A stretch of 64,000 nt of DNA, from the NCBI GenBank assembly GCA_963575745.1, contig CAUYUJ010003689.1:1-64000 (forward strand), in the 5' to 3' direction. The DNA comes from Prorocentrum cordatum (Eukaryota; Sar; Dinophyceae; Prorocentrales; Prorocentraceae). Positions 48,111 through 58,856 of the stretch are shown here, piece after piece. Within the stretch, counting starts at the first letter, position 1, and each line of letters opens with the position of its first letter. Made by a program: the position numbers and the translations under genes. The notes under the pieces are model-generated. The model made no database searches, was not told where the DNA came from, and was given only the letters and a program-made list of their open reading frames with translations.

Positions 48111-48700
48111 CAGAAATGATTTACCGCCTAATTTATTCGTTAATCGAAACTAGGAAACGTGCGTATAGGGGCCAAACAATTACGTAGTGGATTCTGTATT
48201 CGAGTGTCGACAATGGAGGAGAGTATGGAGGGTGGCGAAAGTGAGGATGAGCAGCCGGGTAAGGGTGGAGAGGCAGGCGCAGGAGGCGGAGGGGGGGCAG
48301 GTCTCCGCAGCCTTTTGCTTGGCACAAGACATCATGTCTATGTAGTAGGTCGTCTGGACATCGAAGCTCCCAGCACTGTCCAGTAACGTACTCAATGAAG
48401 CCGGACCTTATGTGGCGTCTGATGGCCTTGCTACCTGCCAGGGCCGTGGCAGACTTACCCGTGCACTGCCTGCGCCACCAGATCGTGGGCGACTGGGACG
48501 CCGTTCTTGCTTCCTCGCTGCCCTCTCGGGGTCTGACTCGCACACGTTCTCCGTTCTAGCGCGCTGGTCCAGCTTGCCGTGGCACTCGTCCGGAGCGCCG
48601 CGGGGCCAGCCGACACAGCGGGAGTGCGGCTGCGTACGTACGCATATTCCTGTCCGGGTTCTTTGGGGAAGGGGGATGTGAGTTCTTTGGTCACCACCCA
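48111..48700. other. Moderate-GC block, open on both strands
   Basis: The minus frame 48,133-48,543 (136 codons) and plus frame 48,412-48,681 (89 codons) overlap. Neither is recognisable or biased enough to call. Confidence 0.25.
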
Positions 48701-48846
48701 CCAAACCACCCCAACCCAACCCGAAGGCTCAGATTTACCCTCGATTTCCAGTGGGGGGGGTCGGGAAACGTCGAAAAAAAACATGTGGAACCCTTACCCC
48801 CCCCAACCCGAAATTCGGGTCTTCGGGTTGGGTTGGGGTGGTCTGG
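48701..48846. mobile_element. 146-bp fold-back element
   Basis: CCAAACCACCCCAACCCAAC plus CCGAAG at the left (48,701-48,726) pairs with CTTCGGGTTGGGTTGGGGTG plus GTCTGG at the right (48,821-48,846), 26 bp with one mismatch. An inner hairpin of CCCGAAATTCGGG lies at 48,808. Only one copy was seen here. Confidence 0.7.
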
Positions 48847-49465
48847 GAGGTAGTCATTTGGTGTAACTGAGTATGCGTATGCGTTGCTGTATCTCTCACG
48901 GAATCCGCTGCCAGCGTATGGGGACAGTTGTTTGGATTGCGCGTGCGGGTCAGGGTCGAAGTGTGAGCCGATCAGTCTGGTGTCCGTCGGGAGGGAGGCG
49001 GGCAGTATGCTCACGAGGTCGGTGATTGTTTCTTTCTGTGTTGTCATGATCGGGGAGCTCTCGTGGCGTACCCCACGCGTGGCCTTGCACAACCCAGACG
49101 TCCGGCTGCTCCAACTGTTTCGATGCGTGGGCCCCGGAGGTCTGGACCACTTCCCTAGGGCCGGTTGTTCGTCCCGAGTTGTTTTTTCACCGTCTCGGGA
49201 CCCGGCGAGGGCCCCTGGAGGCCGCAAACGGGCCCGAACCGCCCGCTCCAAGGTTTTTCGGAGCGTCGGATTTCCGGGAAGGCAGTCGTGAACATCAGTT
49301 GGCTGCGGAGCCACGGAAGCCGGCGGGCATCTGCGGTCGAGCCTTCCGGGGGGAGAGGTCGGAGGGGCCCTGGGCCCCGGGCGTGCTTGCGGCTGTGCCA
49401 GTGAGGGCCCCTGCCCCTCTGCGTGGCCCTCGGGCACTGTGGTCAGAGGTCGCTGACAGCACCTG
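48847..49465. other. Unclassified, open on both strands
   Basis: Plus frame 48,884-49,291 (135 codons) and minus frame 48,691-49,512 (273 codons). The minus frame includes SSPIMTTQKETITDLVSILP, which looks protein-like, but bias does not settle the strand. Confidence 0.25.
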
Positions 49466-49692
49466 GAGCACAGCCAGGAGGAGGAGGAGCAGGAGCATGA
49501 GGAGGAGGACAAGGAGGAGGATAAGGAGGATCCTGTGAAGACAGCACACTCGCGAGACTAAACCGCATTCGTCAGCGGGGGCTTGTGCTGGACCAGACCA
49601 GTCCAGGCCCCCTCGACCGCATCCCCGAAGCAGCCAGGAGGATAAGGAGGAGGAGGAGGAGGAGGAGGACGAGGATGGAAAGGAGGAGTGAT
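49466..49692. repeat. (GGA)n patches
   Basis: GGA-rich patches at 49,478-49,530 and 49,640-49,690 with about 110 bp of unclassified DNA between. Confidence 0.85.
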
Positions 49693-49794
49693 AAGGACGA
49701 CGTAGACGATGAGGATGCAGGACAGAGTGGAGTCAGAGTGCTGAGGATGAGGGGAAGGACAAAGGACGAGGAGAAGCATGCGGAGGAAGGGGAA

Positions 49795-49960
49795 TGCAGT
49801 CAACCCGCATAAGAAGGATGGGTAACTGTTCCAGCGCGTTACCCTTGCATCCCGGCCTCCTCCGTCCATCCTTGGCCACTTTCGTCGGCCCCGCCCCGCT
49901 CGAAAAGCTTCGAGATGGCTATCCAGGGCCCCTGCATCCCTATCCCGCATCCTTGCTATA
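49795..49960. repeat. Family I copy 1
   Basis: GCAGTCAACCCGCATAAGAA then GGATGGG, TTACCCTTGCATCC and CCATCCTTGGCCACTTTC. Matches 53.29-53.40 kb in order and orientation. Confidence 0.75.
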
Positions 49961-50269
49961 CGGGCTGAGTGTACTACGGACGGGGAAGAGTGGGAAGGGG
50001 GGGGGCGGGAAGGGCTGAGGGGCAAGAGGGGGAAAGGGTGAAACAACGCAGGAGGAGAAGGAGGACGGAGAATGTATATATGCGGCAGAGGGTGGGAGGA
50101 GACGGAGGCAGAGACCGATGGAAACGAGAATGCAGAGAGAACAGGGTGAGGAGCGGGAAGACGGGTGGCGGATAGGAGGAGGAGGCAGAGGCGGGGGAGG
50201 CGAGGAGAAGGGACAGCAGGATGACGAGCAGGAGCGAATGGGTTAGGAGCAGTTGATGTGGGGTGGTTG
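49961..50269. other. Purine-rich unclassified
   Basis: GGGAAG/GGAGAC-rich DNA grading into the next array. No gene. Confidence 0.4.
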
Positions 50270-50850
50270 GGGAAGAAGAGGAGGATGAGGACGAGAAGGA
50301 GGAGAAGGAGGAGAAGGAGAAGGAGAAGGAGGAGGATCGTAGTGATGAGGAGGCGGAGGTAGATGCGCAGGTGGAGGTCAAGCGGGAAGGAGGCGAGCAT
50401 ACCAGGGGGAGCAGGAGTGGAGGAGTCAGAGAAGGGGGAGGAGGAGGAGGAGGAGGAGGAGGAGGAGGAGGAGGAGGAGGAGGAGGAGAGGAGGCAGAGA
50501 GGAGGAGAGGAGAGGGAGGGGGGAGGGAGAGAAGGAGGAGAGAGGAGAGGAGGAGGAGGGGAGGAGAGAAGGAGCAGGAGGATAATGAGAAGGAGGAGAA
50601 GGAGGAGGAGGAGGAGGAGGAGGAAGAGACGAGTTGGAGGAGGATGAGAAGGAACGGGGGACGGAAGGAAGGAGGGATGAGGAGATGGAGTCGGAGAAGG
50701 AGGATGAGGAGGAAACGGGAAGCAGCATTAGGACGAGGAGAAGAAAGGTGTAGAGGAGAGGCAGGGGAGGCGAAGTTAGAGGAGAAGGAGGAGGAGGCGA
50801 GACCAGGGACAGGGAGGAGGATTCGAGCGGGCGGAGGCGGAGGAGGAGGA
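50270..50850. repeat. (GGA)n array
   Basis: About 580 bp of GGA/GGAA units, plus-strand purine. Confidence 0.9.
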
Positions 50851-50865
50851 GGGCGATGTTGGTCA

Positions 50866-51775
50866 TGCCGATCACGATGACGATGATAATGTTGGTGGTG
50901 ATGGCGATGTCGATGATGTTGCTGGCGACGGCAGGACGGCTACGACGACGACACCGACGACGTTGACGATGGTGATGCTGATGATACTGATGATGACGAC
51001 GATGGTTCTGATGCTGATTATGCTGCTGATGATGGTGATGCTGATGATGCTGCTGATGATGTTGGTGATGATGCTGATGATGCTGATAGTGATTAGGATG
51101 AGGATACTGATGATGATGATGATGATGACGATGATGCTAATGGTGATGATGATGATGGTGATGTTGTTGTTGCTGATGTCGATGGCGATGACGATGCTGC
51201 TGTCGATGATGATGGTGATGATGATGATGGTGATGAGTATGATGCGGACGCTGATTATGCTGATGATGAAGATGGAGTTAATGATGCTTTTGATTATGGG
51301 GTTGATGATGGTGATGGTGATGATGATGATGATGATGACGATGACGATGATGATGATGATGATCATGCTGATTATGATGATTGTTGCGGTGATGGTGGTG
51401 ATGACGATGATGTTGCTGATGATGGTGACACTGACGATGCTGATGATGCTGATGATGATGGTGGTGGTGGGGCTGGTCATGATGACGCTGCTGACGATGC
51501 TGCTGCTGCTGCTGCTGATGATGATGAAGATGATGATGGTGATGGTGATGGTGGTGATGATGATGATGATGATGCTGATGATGATGCTGATGATGATGCT
51601 GATCATGCTGATGGTACTGATGCTGATGATGATGCTGCTGCTGATGATGATGATGATGCTGCTGATGATGATGATGATGATGATGATGATGAGGAGGAGG
51701 AGGAGGAGGAGGAGGAGGATTATGATGATCATGATGCTGATACTGATGCTGATGCTGATGCTGATGATGACGAGG
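50866..51775. repeat. ~900 bp (GAT)n/(GCT) array
   Basis: GAT units with GCT, GGT and GAC variants. It passes into GGA at 51,690-51,720. The 286-codon Met/Leu and Ile/Ser frames are translation of the repeat. Confidence 0.95.
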
Positions 51776-52099
51776 CGAACGAGGAGGGCGAGGAGGGGAG
51801 TACGGAGGACGAGACGGTGGTGATTTCAGAGACGGAGGTGATTACAGTGGTTGTGACGCTGACGATGGTCGGTCGATGGTGGCAGTGGTGGCCCGCGGTG
51901 GTGGCGAGGATCTTGAGGATGGTGACGGGGAGCAGCAGCAGGAGCTGGAGGAGCCCCCCCCCTGGGCATGGCTGCCCTCCTCTTCGCAGGAGTTCACGCT
52001 GTCGCCCGCGAAGCCTGAGCGGCCGTCCTGCGGCGGGAGGGGGGTGGCAGAGCGTGTGCAGCGGGGGGGGAGGCGCTGGCTGCTGGTGGCTCTGCCTTC
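51776..52099. other. Unclassified between arrays
   Basis: About 320 bp with GGTGGC/GACGG motifs. The plus frame 51,817-52,989 runs through the next arrays. No gene is called. Confidence 0.3.
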
Positions 52100-52435
52100 G
52101 CTTCCGCCTCGCTTCGCCCTCCTCCATCCCTCCTCCCTCCTCGCTCCTCCTGCCCCTCCTCACTCCTCCCTCCCCCCTCCTCCTCCTCCTCCTCCTCCTC
52201 CTCCTCCTCCTCCTCCTCCTCCTCTCCTCCTGCTCCCTCCTCCTCCTCCTCCTCCTCCTCCTCCTCCTCCTCGTCTCCTCCCCTCCTCCTCCTCCTCCCC
52301 GCTTCTTCCTCCCCCCCCCTCCCCTCCTCCCTCCTCGCTCCCTCCTCGCTTCCCTCCTCGCTCCCTCCCTCCCCCTCCTCGCTCCTCCTCCTCGCTCCCT
52401 CCTCGCTCCCCCTCCTCCTTCCTCCCCTGCCTCTC
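52100..52435. repeat. (TCC)n with CTCGCTCC units
   Basis: TCC array, then CTCCCTCCTCGCTCC units (52,335-52,420). Confidence 0.9.
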
Positions 52436-52585
52436 TGCGCAGCTCCTCCGGGCGTTGCCGCTGGGCGGCGCGCCCCGCCATCCGCAAGGGGCCCCCGCTG
52501 GGGCTGGCGCGTACCCCTGCAGCGGAGGCCCATGCCAGGAAGAAAAGCAGCAGAGACCTGCAGTGGCGCGTGACCTGTAGTGGAG
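52436..52585 (+). CDS. Coding-like island between TCC arrays, unknown
   Basis: After CTCTGCGCAG the plus frame reads SSSGRCRWAARPAIRKGPPL and continues GLARTPAAEAHARKK to SSRDLQWRVTCSGDL. About 80% of codons end in G/C. TCC arrays on both sides, with AG at the left edge, fit an exon between array-bearing introns. The frame is continuous with both arrays. No family is recognised. Confidence 0.3.
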
Positions 52586-52884
52586 ACCTCCCTCCTCCCT
52601 CCTCCTCCTCCTCCTCCCTCCTCCTCCACCTCCTCCTCCTCCTCCTCCTCCTCCTGTTCCTCCCTCCTCCTCCTCCTCCTTTCCTTTTCCTCCGCCTTTT
52701 TCCTCCTCTCCTCTCTCCTCCTCCCTCCTCCCTGCTCCCCCTTTCCTCCTCCTCCTCCTCCTCACTCCCCTCCTCCTCCTCCCCTCCTCCTCCTCCTCTC
52801 TCCTCCTCCCTCCGCCTCCTCTCCTCCTCCTCCTTTTTCCGCCTCCTCCTCCTCCTTTTCCTCCTCCTCCTCCTTTTCACCAGT
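52586..52884. repeat. (TCC)n array
   Basis: TCC/TTTCC array of about 300 bp. Confidence 0.9.
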
Positions 52885-52984
52885 CCTCGCTGGTGCCTTC
52901 AGCTCGCGGCTCTCCGCAGCTGCAGCTGGGACTCCCATGACTGGGGGCAAAGGGTGCAGCGGCAAAAATCCTCCTCCTCCTCCT

Positions 52985-53175
52985 CCTAAACACCCTGCTT
53001 GCCTCCGGAGTGCCCTGGGCTTCTTGGGTTTCGATGGTATTGCTGTGGAGTACGTGACACGCTGCCATGCCAAAACTCAAAAAAACGTCGCAAGGTTCCA
53101 GGGCGGGGTTGCTTGTGGAATGGTTTCTTGTGGTCGGGCCCCTACTGCACTCTGTCCAGAGGCGTGGGGGGAGTG
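52985..53175. repeat. Family H single unit plus shared downstream sequence
   Basis: CACCCTGCTTGCCTCCGGAG, CTTCTTGGGTTTCGATGGT and GTGGAGTACGTGAC, then GGTTTCTTGTGGTCGGGCCC, collinear with 21.58-21.90 kb. Confidence 0.75.
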
Positions 53176-53284
53176 GGCAGGACCGCCCATTCTCATGTCA
53201 GAACCCCGAGTCAGCAGGGCCAGGGGCGGTCAGGGATGGCGTCAGGTTCGCGCCTCGGGGGCCCAGGCTGGAGTCATCCCGGGC

Positions 53285-53400
53285 CGCAGTTGCAGTCAAC
53301 CCGCATAGTAAGGATGGGGAGCCTTCCCTAAGTGACCCCTGCATTCTTTGCTGCTCGATCCATCCTTGGCCACCTTGCCTGGCTGCGCCCCGCGTACCTT
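53285..53400. repeat. Family I copy 2
   Basis: GCAGTCAACCCGCATAGTAA then GGATGGG, GTGACCCCTGCATTC and CCATCCTTGGCCACCTTG. Confidence 0.75.
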
Positions 53401-53829
53401 GTCGTTAGCGCTGTAGACGTCGTGCGCTTGAGGCATTCGGTAGCACATGCTGGAGTACCATGGTCAGCGGCGTCAGGTAGGCCCATCTCGCCGCAACTAT
53501 GGCGCCATCCGATCGTAGCTTACTTCGGACATGCTTTCTTCGTTGAGCACGTCGAGGAAGAATTGGGTAACCTTTGGTTGGCCTTCCGAGGCTGCGAAGT
53601 AGTACAAGCGCTCGAGCAGGTTGGCTCGAGCCAACTCGGCACACAACGGCGCGCCGCTTCTTGGGATATCGGATGATGGGCTCGACGTTGGTACTCCTTA
53701 CGCTGATGGTCGTCGATCCTCATCTGCGTGCCCAGCACTGAATGGTGGAATCCGACGCGTCCAGAGTACCCTTCAGACCAGTGTGGAGCCTCTCGCCGTT
53801 GACCCCTTGTCGCAGTTCCGTCCTGTACG
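53401..53829. other. Moderate-GC block, no gene called
   Basis: Plus frame 53,332-53,676 reads AYFGHAFFVEHVEEELGNLW, protein-like. An overlapping minus frame 53,520-53,738 is also plausible. Undecided. Confidence 0.3.
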
Positions 53830-55330
53830 GGTACATCGGCTCGATGTTGTAGTCAGGCTAGTTGTGCTTGTGGTTCTCGTAGCTCGGGCGGTTGCCCTCG
53901 TCGCCCTTGCAGCTCAGCTCGTCGCCCTGGTAGCTCTGCGGGAGGCACTCGTGGTTTTGCTCGTGGCCCGCGTGGCTCAGATCGTGGACCTCGCAGCTCC
54001 ACAGGTGGCCCCTGCTGCGCTGTTGGCTCTTGGAGTTCTGCATCGGGGCCTGGCAGAGTTGCTCGTCGCCCTCGTGCACCTGCAGGAGAATCTGGCCGTT
54101 TGTGTGTTCTGGAGTCCGCGCAGCTCGGGTGGTGGCCCTGGTAGCTCAGCAGGTGGCCTTTGCAGCCCTCGCAGTTCAGCGGTCGGTCTTCGGAGCCCTG
54201 CCTGTGGTTATTGAAGCCCTGCCTGGGGCCTTGGTAGCGTGGTCCCATTGACTCCGCACGGGGGCCCTCGTGGCTCCACTGGTGGCTGTCCTTGGCCAAC
54301 AGGTGCTTCTTGCAGTTGAGCTCGTCGCCATGGTAGCTCCGCGGGAGGCTCTCGCAGTTCTGCCCGTGGCCCGCGTGGCTCAGACAGCGGCCCCCCGCAG
54401 CCCTGCACGTGGCCCGCCACGTGGCCCTCGTGGTTCGGCTGGTGGGCATTGGAGTGCTGCGTGCGGTCCTCGCCTCTCAGCGCGTCGCCCTCGTCGCTCT
54501 GCAGCGGGGTCGGGTCCGTTGCCCCGTTGGCCGAGCAGCTCTGGCTGTGGCCCTGGCAGCTCGGCAGGTGGCCCTCGTGGCCGAGCCCGTGGTCCTCAGC
54601 ACACGGCTGGTGCCCCTCGTGGCTCAGCGGGTGGTCCGCGTTTCTCAGCTGGTGGCCCTCGTGGCGCAGCAGGCGGTCCTCGTGGTTCAGCTGGTAGTCC
54701 TCGCAGTCCTGCTGGTGGTGCTCGATTCGTTGCTCAGCTTGTGGCCCTCGTTGCTCAGCTTGTGGCCCTCGTGGCCCTGCTGGTGGCTCTCGTAGCACGG
54801 CATCTGGGTCTTGAGAAGTACTTATGGTGGCTCCAGTAGCTGTGCCTGTGGTCCTTTTAGCTCAGCTTGTGGTCCTCGAGGCACAGCGTGTGGCTCTCGT
54901 GGTCCCGCTGGTGAATAGTTTAGCTCGGCATGTGGGTCTTGAAGCTCTCCTGGTGATTCGTAGCTGTGCGCGTGGTCCTTGAAGTTCAGCATGTGGTCCC
55001 CGAAAGTCGTCTGGTGGCCCTGGTCGTTCTACTGGTGGCAGTCGTTGCGCTTGTCGTTGCCCTCGAAGCTCAGGTAGTGACCCGAGCATCTTTCCAGGTG
55101 GCCGTCGTAGCCCTGGCTCTCGTACTTAGCTCAGCTCGCGGTCCTCGTAGCTCAGCTTGTGGCTCTGGTTGCTGTATTGGTGGGTATCGAGGTCGGCATG
55201 TGGGTCTTGTACCTTTTTCTGGTGGCTCATGTATCTAATGCGGGTGTTCCTCGTAGTTCAGCTGGAGGTCCCCGAAGGTCGTCTGGTGGCCCTGGCTGCT
55301 CTGCTGGCGTCTCTAGCAGCTAAGAGGGCA
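53830..55330 (-). repeat. 21-bp minisatellite coding degenerate heptads
   Basis: About 1.5 kb of 21-bp units, for example GTGGCCCGCGTGGCTCAGAT with its 21st base C, then GTGGACCTCGCAGCTCCACA with its 21st base G. Since 21 is a multiple of three, each frame shows a 7-residue repeat. On the minus strand these read like LSHEGHQ / QSYQGDE / LSYEDRE (His, Glu, Asp, Tyr). On plus they read Val/Ala/Leu heptads. In-frame stops and phase changes break every frame, so an intact protein is unlikely. Confidence 0.8.
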
Positions 55331-55762
55331 CGCTCCCTTCGTAGCCCCCGAGGTCCGAGGCGGAGTCGTCGTGTTCCACGCTCTGTGCGTCGCTGCAGTC
55401 TGGGCGGCCGTCGTGGCCCTGCGGCTCGTCGCAGTCTTGGGGTTCGTAAGAGTGCATGCCGTTATCGAAAGAACTGTCGCAGTGGCACTCGTCGTAGGCG
55501 GCGCGGCCGCAGGCGTACTGGTCCTGGGCGGCGCGGCCGTGCCGTTGTCCACCTGCACCTCCAAGACGACGTACTCAGTAACCCTTTCGGGCTGTTTGGT
55601 CGTGTCGTTCCTGGTGTCGGTCTTTGTGGCGCATTTGGTGTGGTACTGGTGGTGGTCGTCCTTGGGCTGCCTGTTACGCAGCTCGTCCTCTGGCTGCAAC
55701 TTACGCAGCTCGTCCCGTCCTGAAGTGGACGCCATCATGAAGGCGGTCGCAGCGACGGTCAT
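55313..55762 (-). pseudogene. Coding-like minus-strand frame next to the heptad minisatellite
   Basis: From ATG at 55,762 a 149-codon minus frame reads MTVAATAFMMASTSGRDELR and DELRNRQPKDDHHQYHTKC (a small DELR-x-x-Q-P repeat), then a Thr/Ala-rich tail. About 78% of codons end in G/C. Over 55,320-55,560 the next phase (+2) is even more C3-rich and reads DECHCDSSFDNGMHSYEPQD, then DGRPDCSDAQSVEHDD before TAG. The coding phase therefore seems to shift, by intron or indel. No family is recognised. It may be the N-terminal side of a decayed heptad-repeat protein. Confidence 0.4.
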
Positions 55763-56034
55763 GTAGGCGAGGTAGCTCGTTCTCTTGAGAGTTGCATGCG
55801 TTTGTACTCTATGCGTGCATGGTCTCGGCATACTTGCCAGTGGGTCTCCACCGAGGTGGGGAAAGTTTGTAGCCGATGTTGTATGTGTCCAGTTTGCAGC
55901 TCGACAGTCGGCGGTTGGCCACCCTCTTCCGGATGCTCTCTCGCAGGTGGATGATTACCCTTTTCTTGGATGTTCGCCTTCACGTGGTTTCCGCGGTAGG
56001 CGAGGATGACCACCTTCTGGTGGTTGCCGTACAC
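55759..56034 (-). CDS. Minus-strand open frame, unknown, 91 codons
   Basis: Begins MYGNHQKVVILAYRGNHVKA and ends IEYKRMQLSRERATSPT. Not low complexity, hydrophilic, His/Gln-rich. It ends where the preceding minus frame begins, so the two could be parts of one gene. No domain is recognised and codon bias is weak. Confidence 0.25.
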   Translation of the reverse strand: MYGNHQKVVILAYRGNHVKANIQEKGNHPPAREHPEEGGQPPTVELQTGHIQHRLQTFPTSVETHWQVCRDHARIEYKRMQLSRERATSPT

Positions 56035-56235
56035 GTGTAACGCGCGCCGCCAATGGCGGTGGCGCGCTGGGGCCAGCCCCCCCCACTTGTGGGTCCCCGC
56101 GCAGGGCGGCGGCGCATGGTCCCGGGGCCAGAAGGGCCATGCTTTGCGTGCGACGTGCGCGAGTCATCCCTGCGCAGGGGCCATGCTCAGCTTTGTTGTA
56201 TCGTTCCAATGTTCACGGACGATCCCCGAAGGGAA
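56035..56235. other. GC-rich block with a GCGCGCC hairpin
   Basis: GCGCGCCGCCAATGGCGGTG then GCGCGC at about 56,041-56,066 folds on itself. CAGGGCCAT-type short repeats follow. No gene. Confidence 0.4.
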
Positions 56236-56465
56236 TCCCCTCCTCCTCCTCTCCTTCTCCTCCTGCTTCTCCTCCTCCTCCTCCTCCTCCTCCTCCTCCT
56301 CCTCCTCCTTCCTCCTCTCCTCCTCCCCCTCCTCCCTCCTCCTCCTCCTCCTCCTCCTCCTCCTCCTCCTCCTCCTCCTCCTCCTCCTCCCTCCTCCTCC
56401 TCCTCTCCTCCCCCTCCTCTTCTTTCTCCTCCTCCTCCTCCTCCTCCTCCTCCTCCTCCGACTCG
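56236..56465. repeat. (TCC)n array
   Basis: About 230 bp TCC array. Confidence 0.9.
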
Positions 56466-56639
56466 AACGGTAGCTCATCGCTCTGTCCTTGCCTTTGCTT
56501 ATCTCAATCGTTTCTTGTTTCCATTGTTGGTTTGGCCTGGGGGTGCTGTAGTTGGCCAGGTCCCGTGCCCGCGTTTGTTCCTCGTTCTACACGTCCGTTG
56601 CATTCCTCTGGTAATTGTAACAAGTACGGCACCTCCTCA

Positions 56640-57351
56640 TTATTTAGTCTCCGTCCCTCCCCATCCTCCTCCCTCTCCTCGCTTCTCTTCCTCGCTTCTC
56701 CTCCTCGTCCTCCTCCTCCTCCTCCGCCTGGGGGGCGAAGGAGGGGGAGGACGACGGGCAGGAGAAGGACCCGCTGCCGCACCAGCGCTGGCCTCCCTCC
56801 TGCCCCCTCTCGGCTCCGCGCGCTCCGCCACCCGGGCTATCTCGTCCTGCTGCTCTTTCTCTTCCTCCTCCTCCTTCACGATGTTGTTCTTCCTCCACCT
56901 TCCTCCATCCTCCTTGTCCTCATCTCCACCGTTCCTTCCTCCTCCTCCTCCTCCCTTCTCCTCGATCCTCCTCCTCCGTTCTTCCTCCTCGTTGCCTACC
57001 CCTATCGATGTCCCTCCTCCTCCTCCTTCTCCTCCCACTCCTCCTCCTCCTCCTCCTGCTCCTCCTCCTCCTCCTCCTTCTTCTCCTCCTCCTCATCATC
57101 ATCATCATCATCATCATCCTACCCATCTCCGATGATGATTAGTATTATTATCCTCCTCCTCCTCCTCCTCCTCCTCCTCCTCCTCCTCCTCCCTCCTCCT
57201 CCTCTTTCCCTCTCCTCCCTCCTCCCCGCCCCCCTTCCTATTTATATCCTCCTCCTCCAACTCCTCCTCCTCCTCCTCCTCCTCCTTCCCTCTTCTCCTC
57301 CTCCTCCTCCTCCTCCTCCTCCTCCTCCTCCTCCTCCTCATCATCATCATC

Positions 57352-57387
<36 letters not shown>

Positions 57388-57765
57388 TTACCCATATGAT
57401 GGTGAGAGTCTTCTCCTCCTCCTCCTCCTCCTCCGCCTCCTTCCCTTCCTCTCCTCCCCTCCTCCTCCTCCTCCTCCTCCTCCTCCTCACCCTTTCCCTC
57501 CCTCCCTCCCCCCCCTCCCCCATTCCCCCTCCCCCTCCCCTCCCCCTCCTCCCCTCCCCTCCTCCTCCTCCTCTCCTCCTCGGCCCCCTCCTACATCTCC
57601 TCCTCCTCCCTCCCCCTCCTCCTCCTCCTCCTCCGCCTTCATCTCCTCCTCCTCCTCCTCCGCCTCTCCTCCTCCTCCTCCTCCTCCTGTTCCTCCTCCT
57701 CCTCCGCCTCGTCCTCCTCCTCCTCCTCCTCCTCCTCCTCCTCCTCCTCCTTTTTCCCCCCTTCC
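56640..57765. repeat. ~1.1 kb of (TCC)n and (ATC)n arrays
   Basis: TCC arrays with two (ATC)n runs (57,092-57,118 and 57,340-57,385). They are broken by GC-rich spacers at 56,730-56,850, where a plus frame reads Arg/Gly. The 558-codon plus frame (56,139-57,815) is Ser/Pro/Leu repeat translation. Confidence 0.9.
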
Positions 57766-58020
57766 CCCAACAAACATCGGATCCTGGACCTGTCCACGCG
57801 CACGTTCTGACCTGAATCGCGCGCCAGATCCAAGTGTGGCAACGAGGACGCCCAAGAAGTACTGCAAAAGCCCCCCCACAGAAAAAAAAAAACAAAAAAA
57901 AAAAAAAAAAAAAAAAACGCCGAAGGAGGAGGAGGATGAAGGGGAGGTGGAGGAGGAGGGTCCTCCTTCGCCCCCCGAGGCGGAGGAAGAGGAGGAGGAG
58001 GAGGCAGAAAGAGCTCCACG
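57766..58020. repeat. Poly(A) tract and (GGA)n
   Basis: A run of A with few C at about 57,882-57,917 follows TGTGGCAACGAGGACGCCCA, then GGAGGAGGATGAAGG units. Poly(A) next to otherwise unique DNA could mark a retrotransposed end, but no such body is recognised. Confidence 0.6.
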
Positions 58021-58084
58021 CCGCTGAATTCCCCTCTTACGAGGAGCAGGTGGCCAGAACCAGGCTGGCGCTTGTGGCTTCCCT

Positions 58085-58450
58085 TCTTCCTCCTCCTCCT
58101 CCTCCTCCTCCTTCTTCTCCTCCTCCTCCTCCTCCTCCTCCTCCTCCTCCTCCTCCTCGGGGGAAACTGAGGAGGAGGAGGAGGAGGAGGAGGAGGGGGA
58201 GGAGGAGGAGGAGGAGAAGAGGAGGAGAGAGGAGGAGGACGGGGAGGGGGAGGAGGAGCAGCAGCAAGAGAGAAGCTGGCATTGAGGAGGCGGAGGAGGA
58301 GGAGGAGGTGGAGGAGGGGGAGGGAGAGGCGTTGAAAGGGGAGATGGCGGAGGATTTTGACGGGGAGGAGGAGGAGCAGGATGATGATGTGGAGGGTGAG
58401 GAAGAAGAGCAGGAGGAGGAGGAGGAGGAGGAGGAGGAGGAGGAGGAATC
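58085..58450. repeat. (TCC)n-(GGA)n inverted array
   Basis: TCC run (58,088-58,160), hinge CGGGGGAAACTGA, then GGA run (58,172-58,450). The two halves can pair over about 70 bp. Confidence 0.9.
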
Positions 58451-58639
58451 TCAGTGTTTCCTTGTCGCTGGTGGCTGGGTACAAACGTCGCTCATGACCG
58501 GTCACCAAGGAAATCTCCCCCTGGGGGTCCCTCGCGGTCCGGGTGTTCTTGAAGCTGCGTCTTTCGGGGCGCGGCGCCCCGCGGGAAGGGGGCGGTAAGC
58601 GCCATGTGGCGCCGAGGATGTGGGCGTGGATGGGGAGGC

Positions 58640-58856
58640 GGGGAGCGAAGAAGGAGGGAGGAGGAGGAGCAGGAGCAGGAGGAGGAGGAGGAGGAGGAGG
58701 AGGAGGAGGAGAAGGAGAAGGAGGAGGGCGAGGAGCGAGGAGCGAGGAGGAGGAGAAGGAGGAGGAGGAGCGAGGGAGGAGGAGGAGCGAGGAGGAGGAG
58801 GAGCGAGGAGCGAGGAGCGAGGAGAAGGAGGAGGAGCGAGGAGGGCGAAGGCCAGT
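58640..58856. repeat. (GGA)n with GCGAGGA units
   Basis: GGA array passing into GGAGCGAGGAGCGAGGAG units. The minus strand gives the long Ser/Pro shadow 57,639-59,237. Confidence 0.9.

Noticed and set aside
50963-51823. 286-codon Met/Leu/Val frame (and the similar Ser, Pro, Leu, Glu, Arg, Asp or His frames in other arrays)
   Set aside because: Translation of a GAT (or TCC, GGA, GAC) microsatellite. Every phase is open because the repeat lacks stops.
57882-57917. Processed retropseudogene from the poly(A) tract
   Set aside because: No gene body or target duplication recognisable around it.
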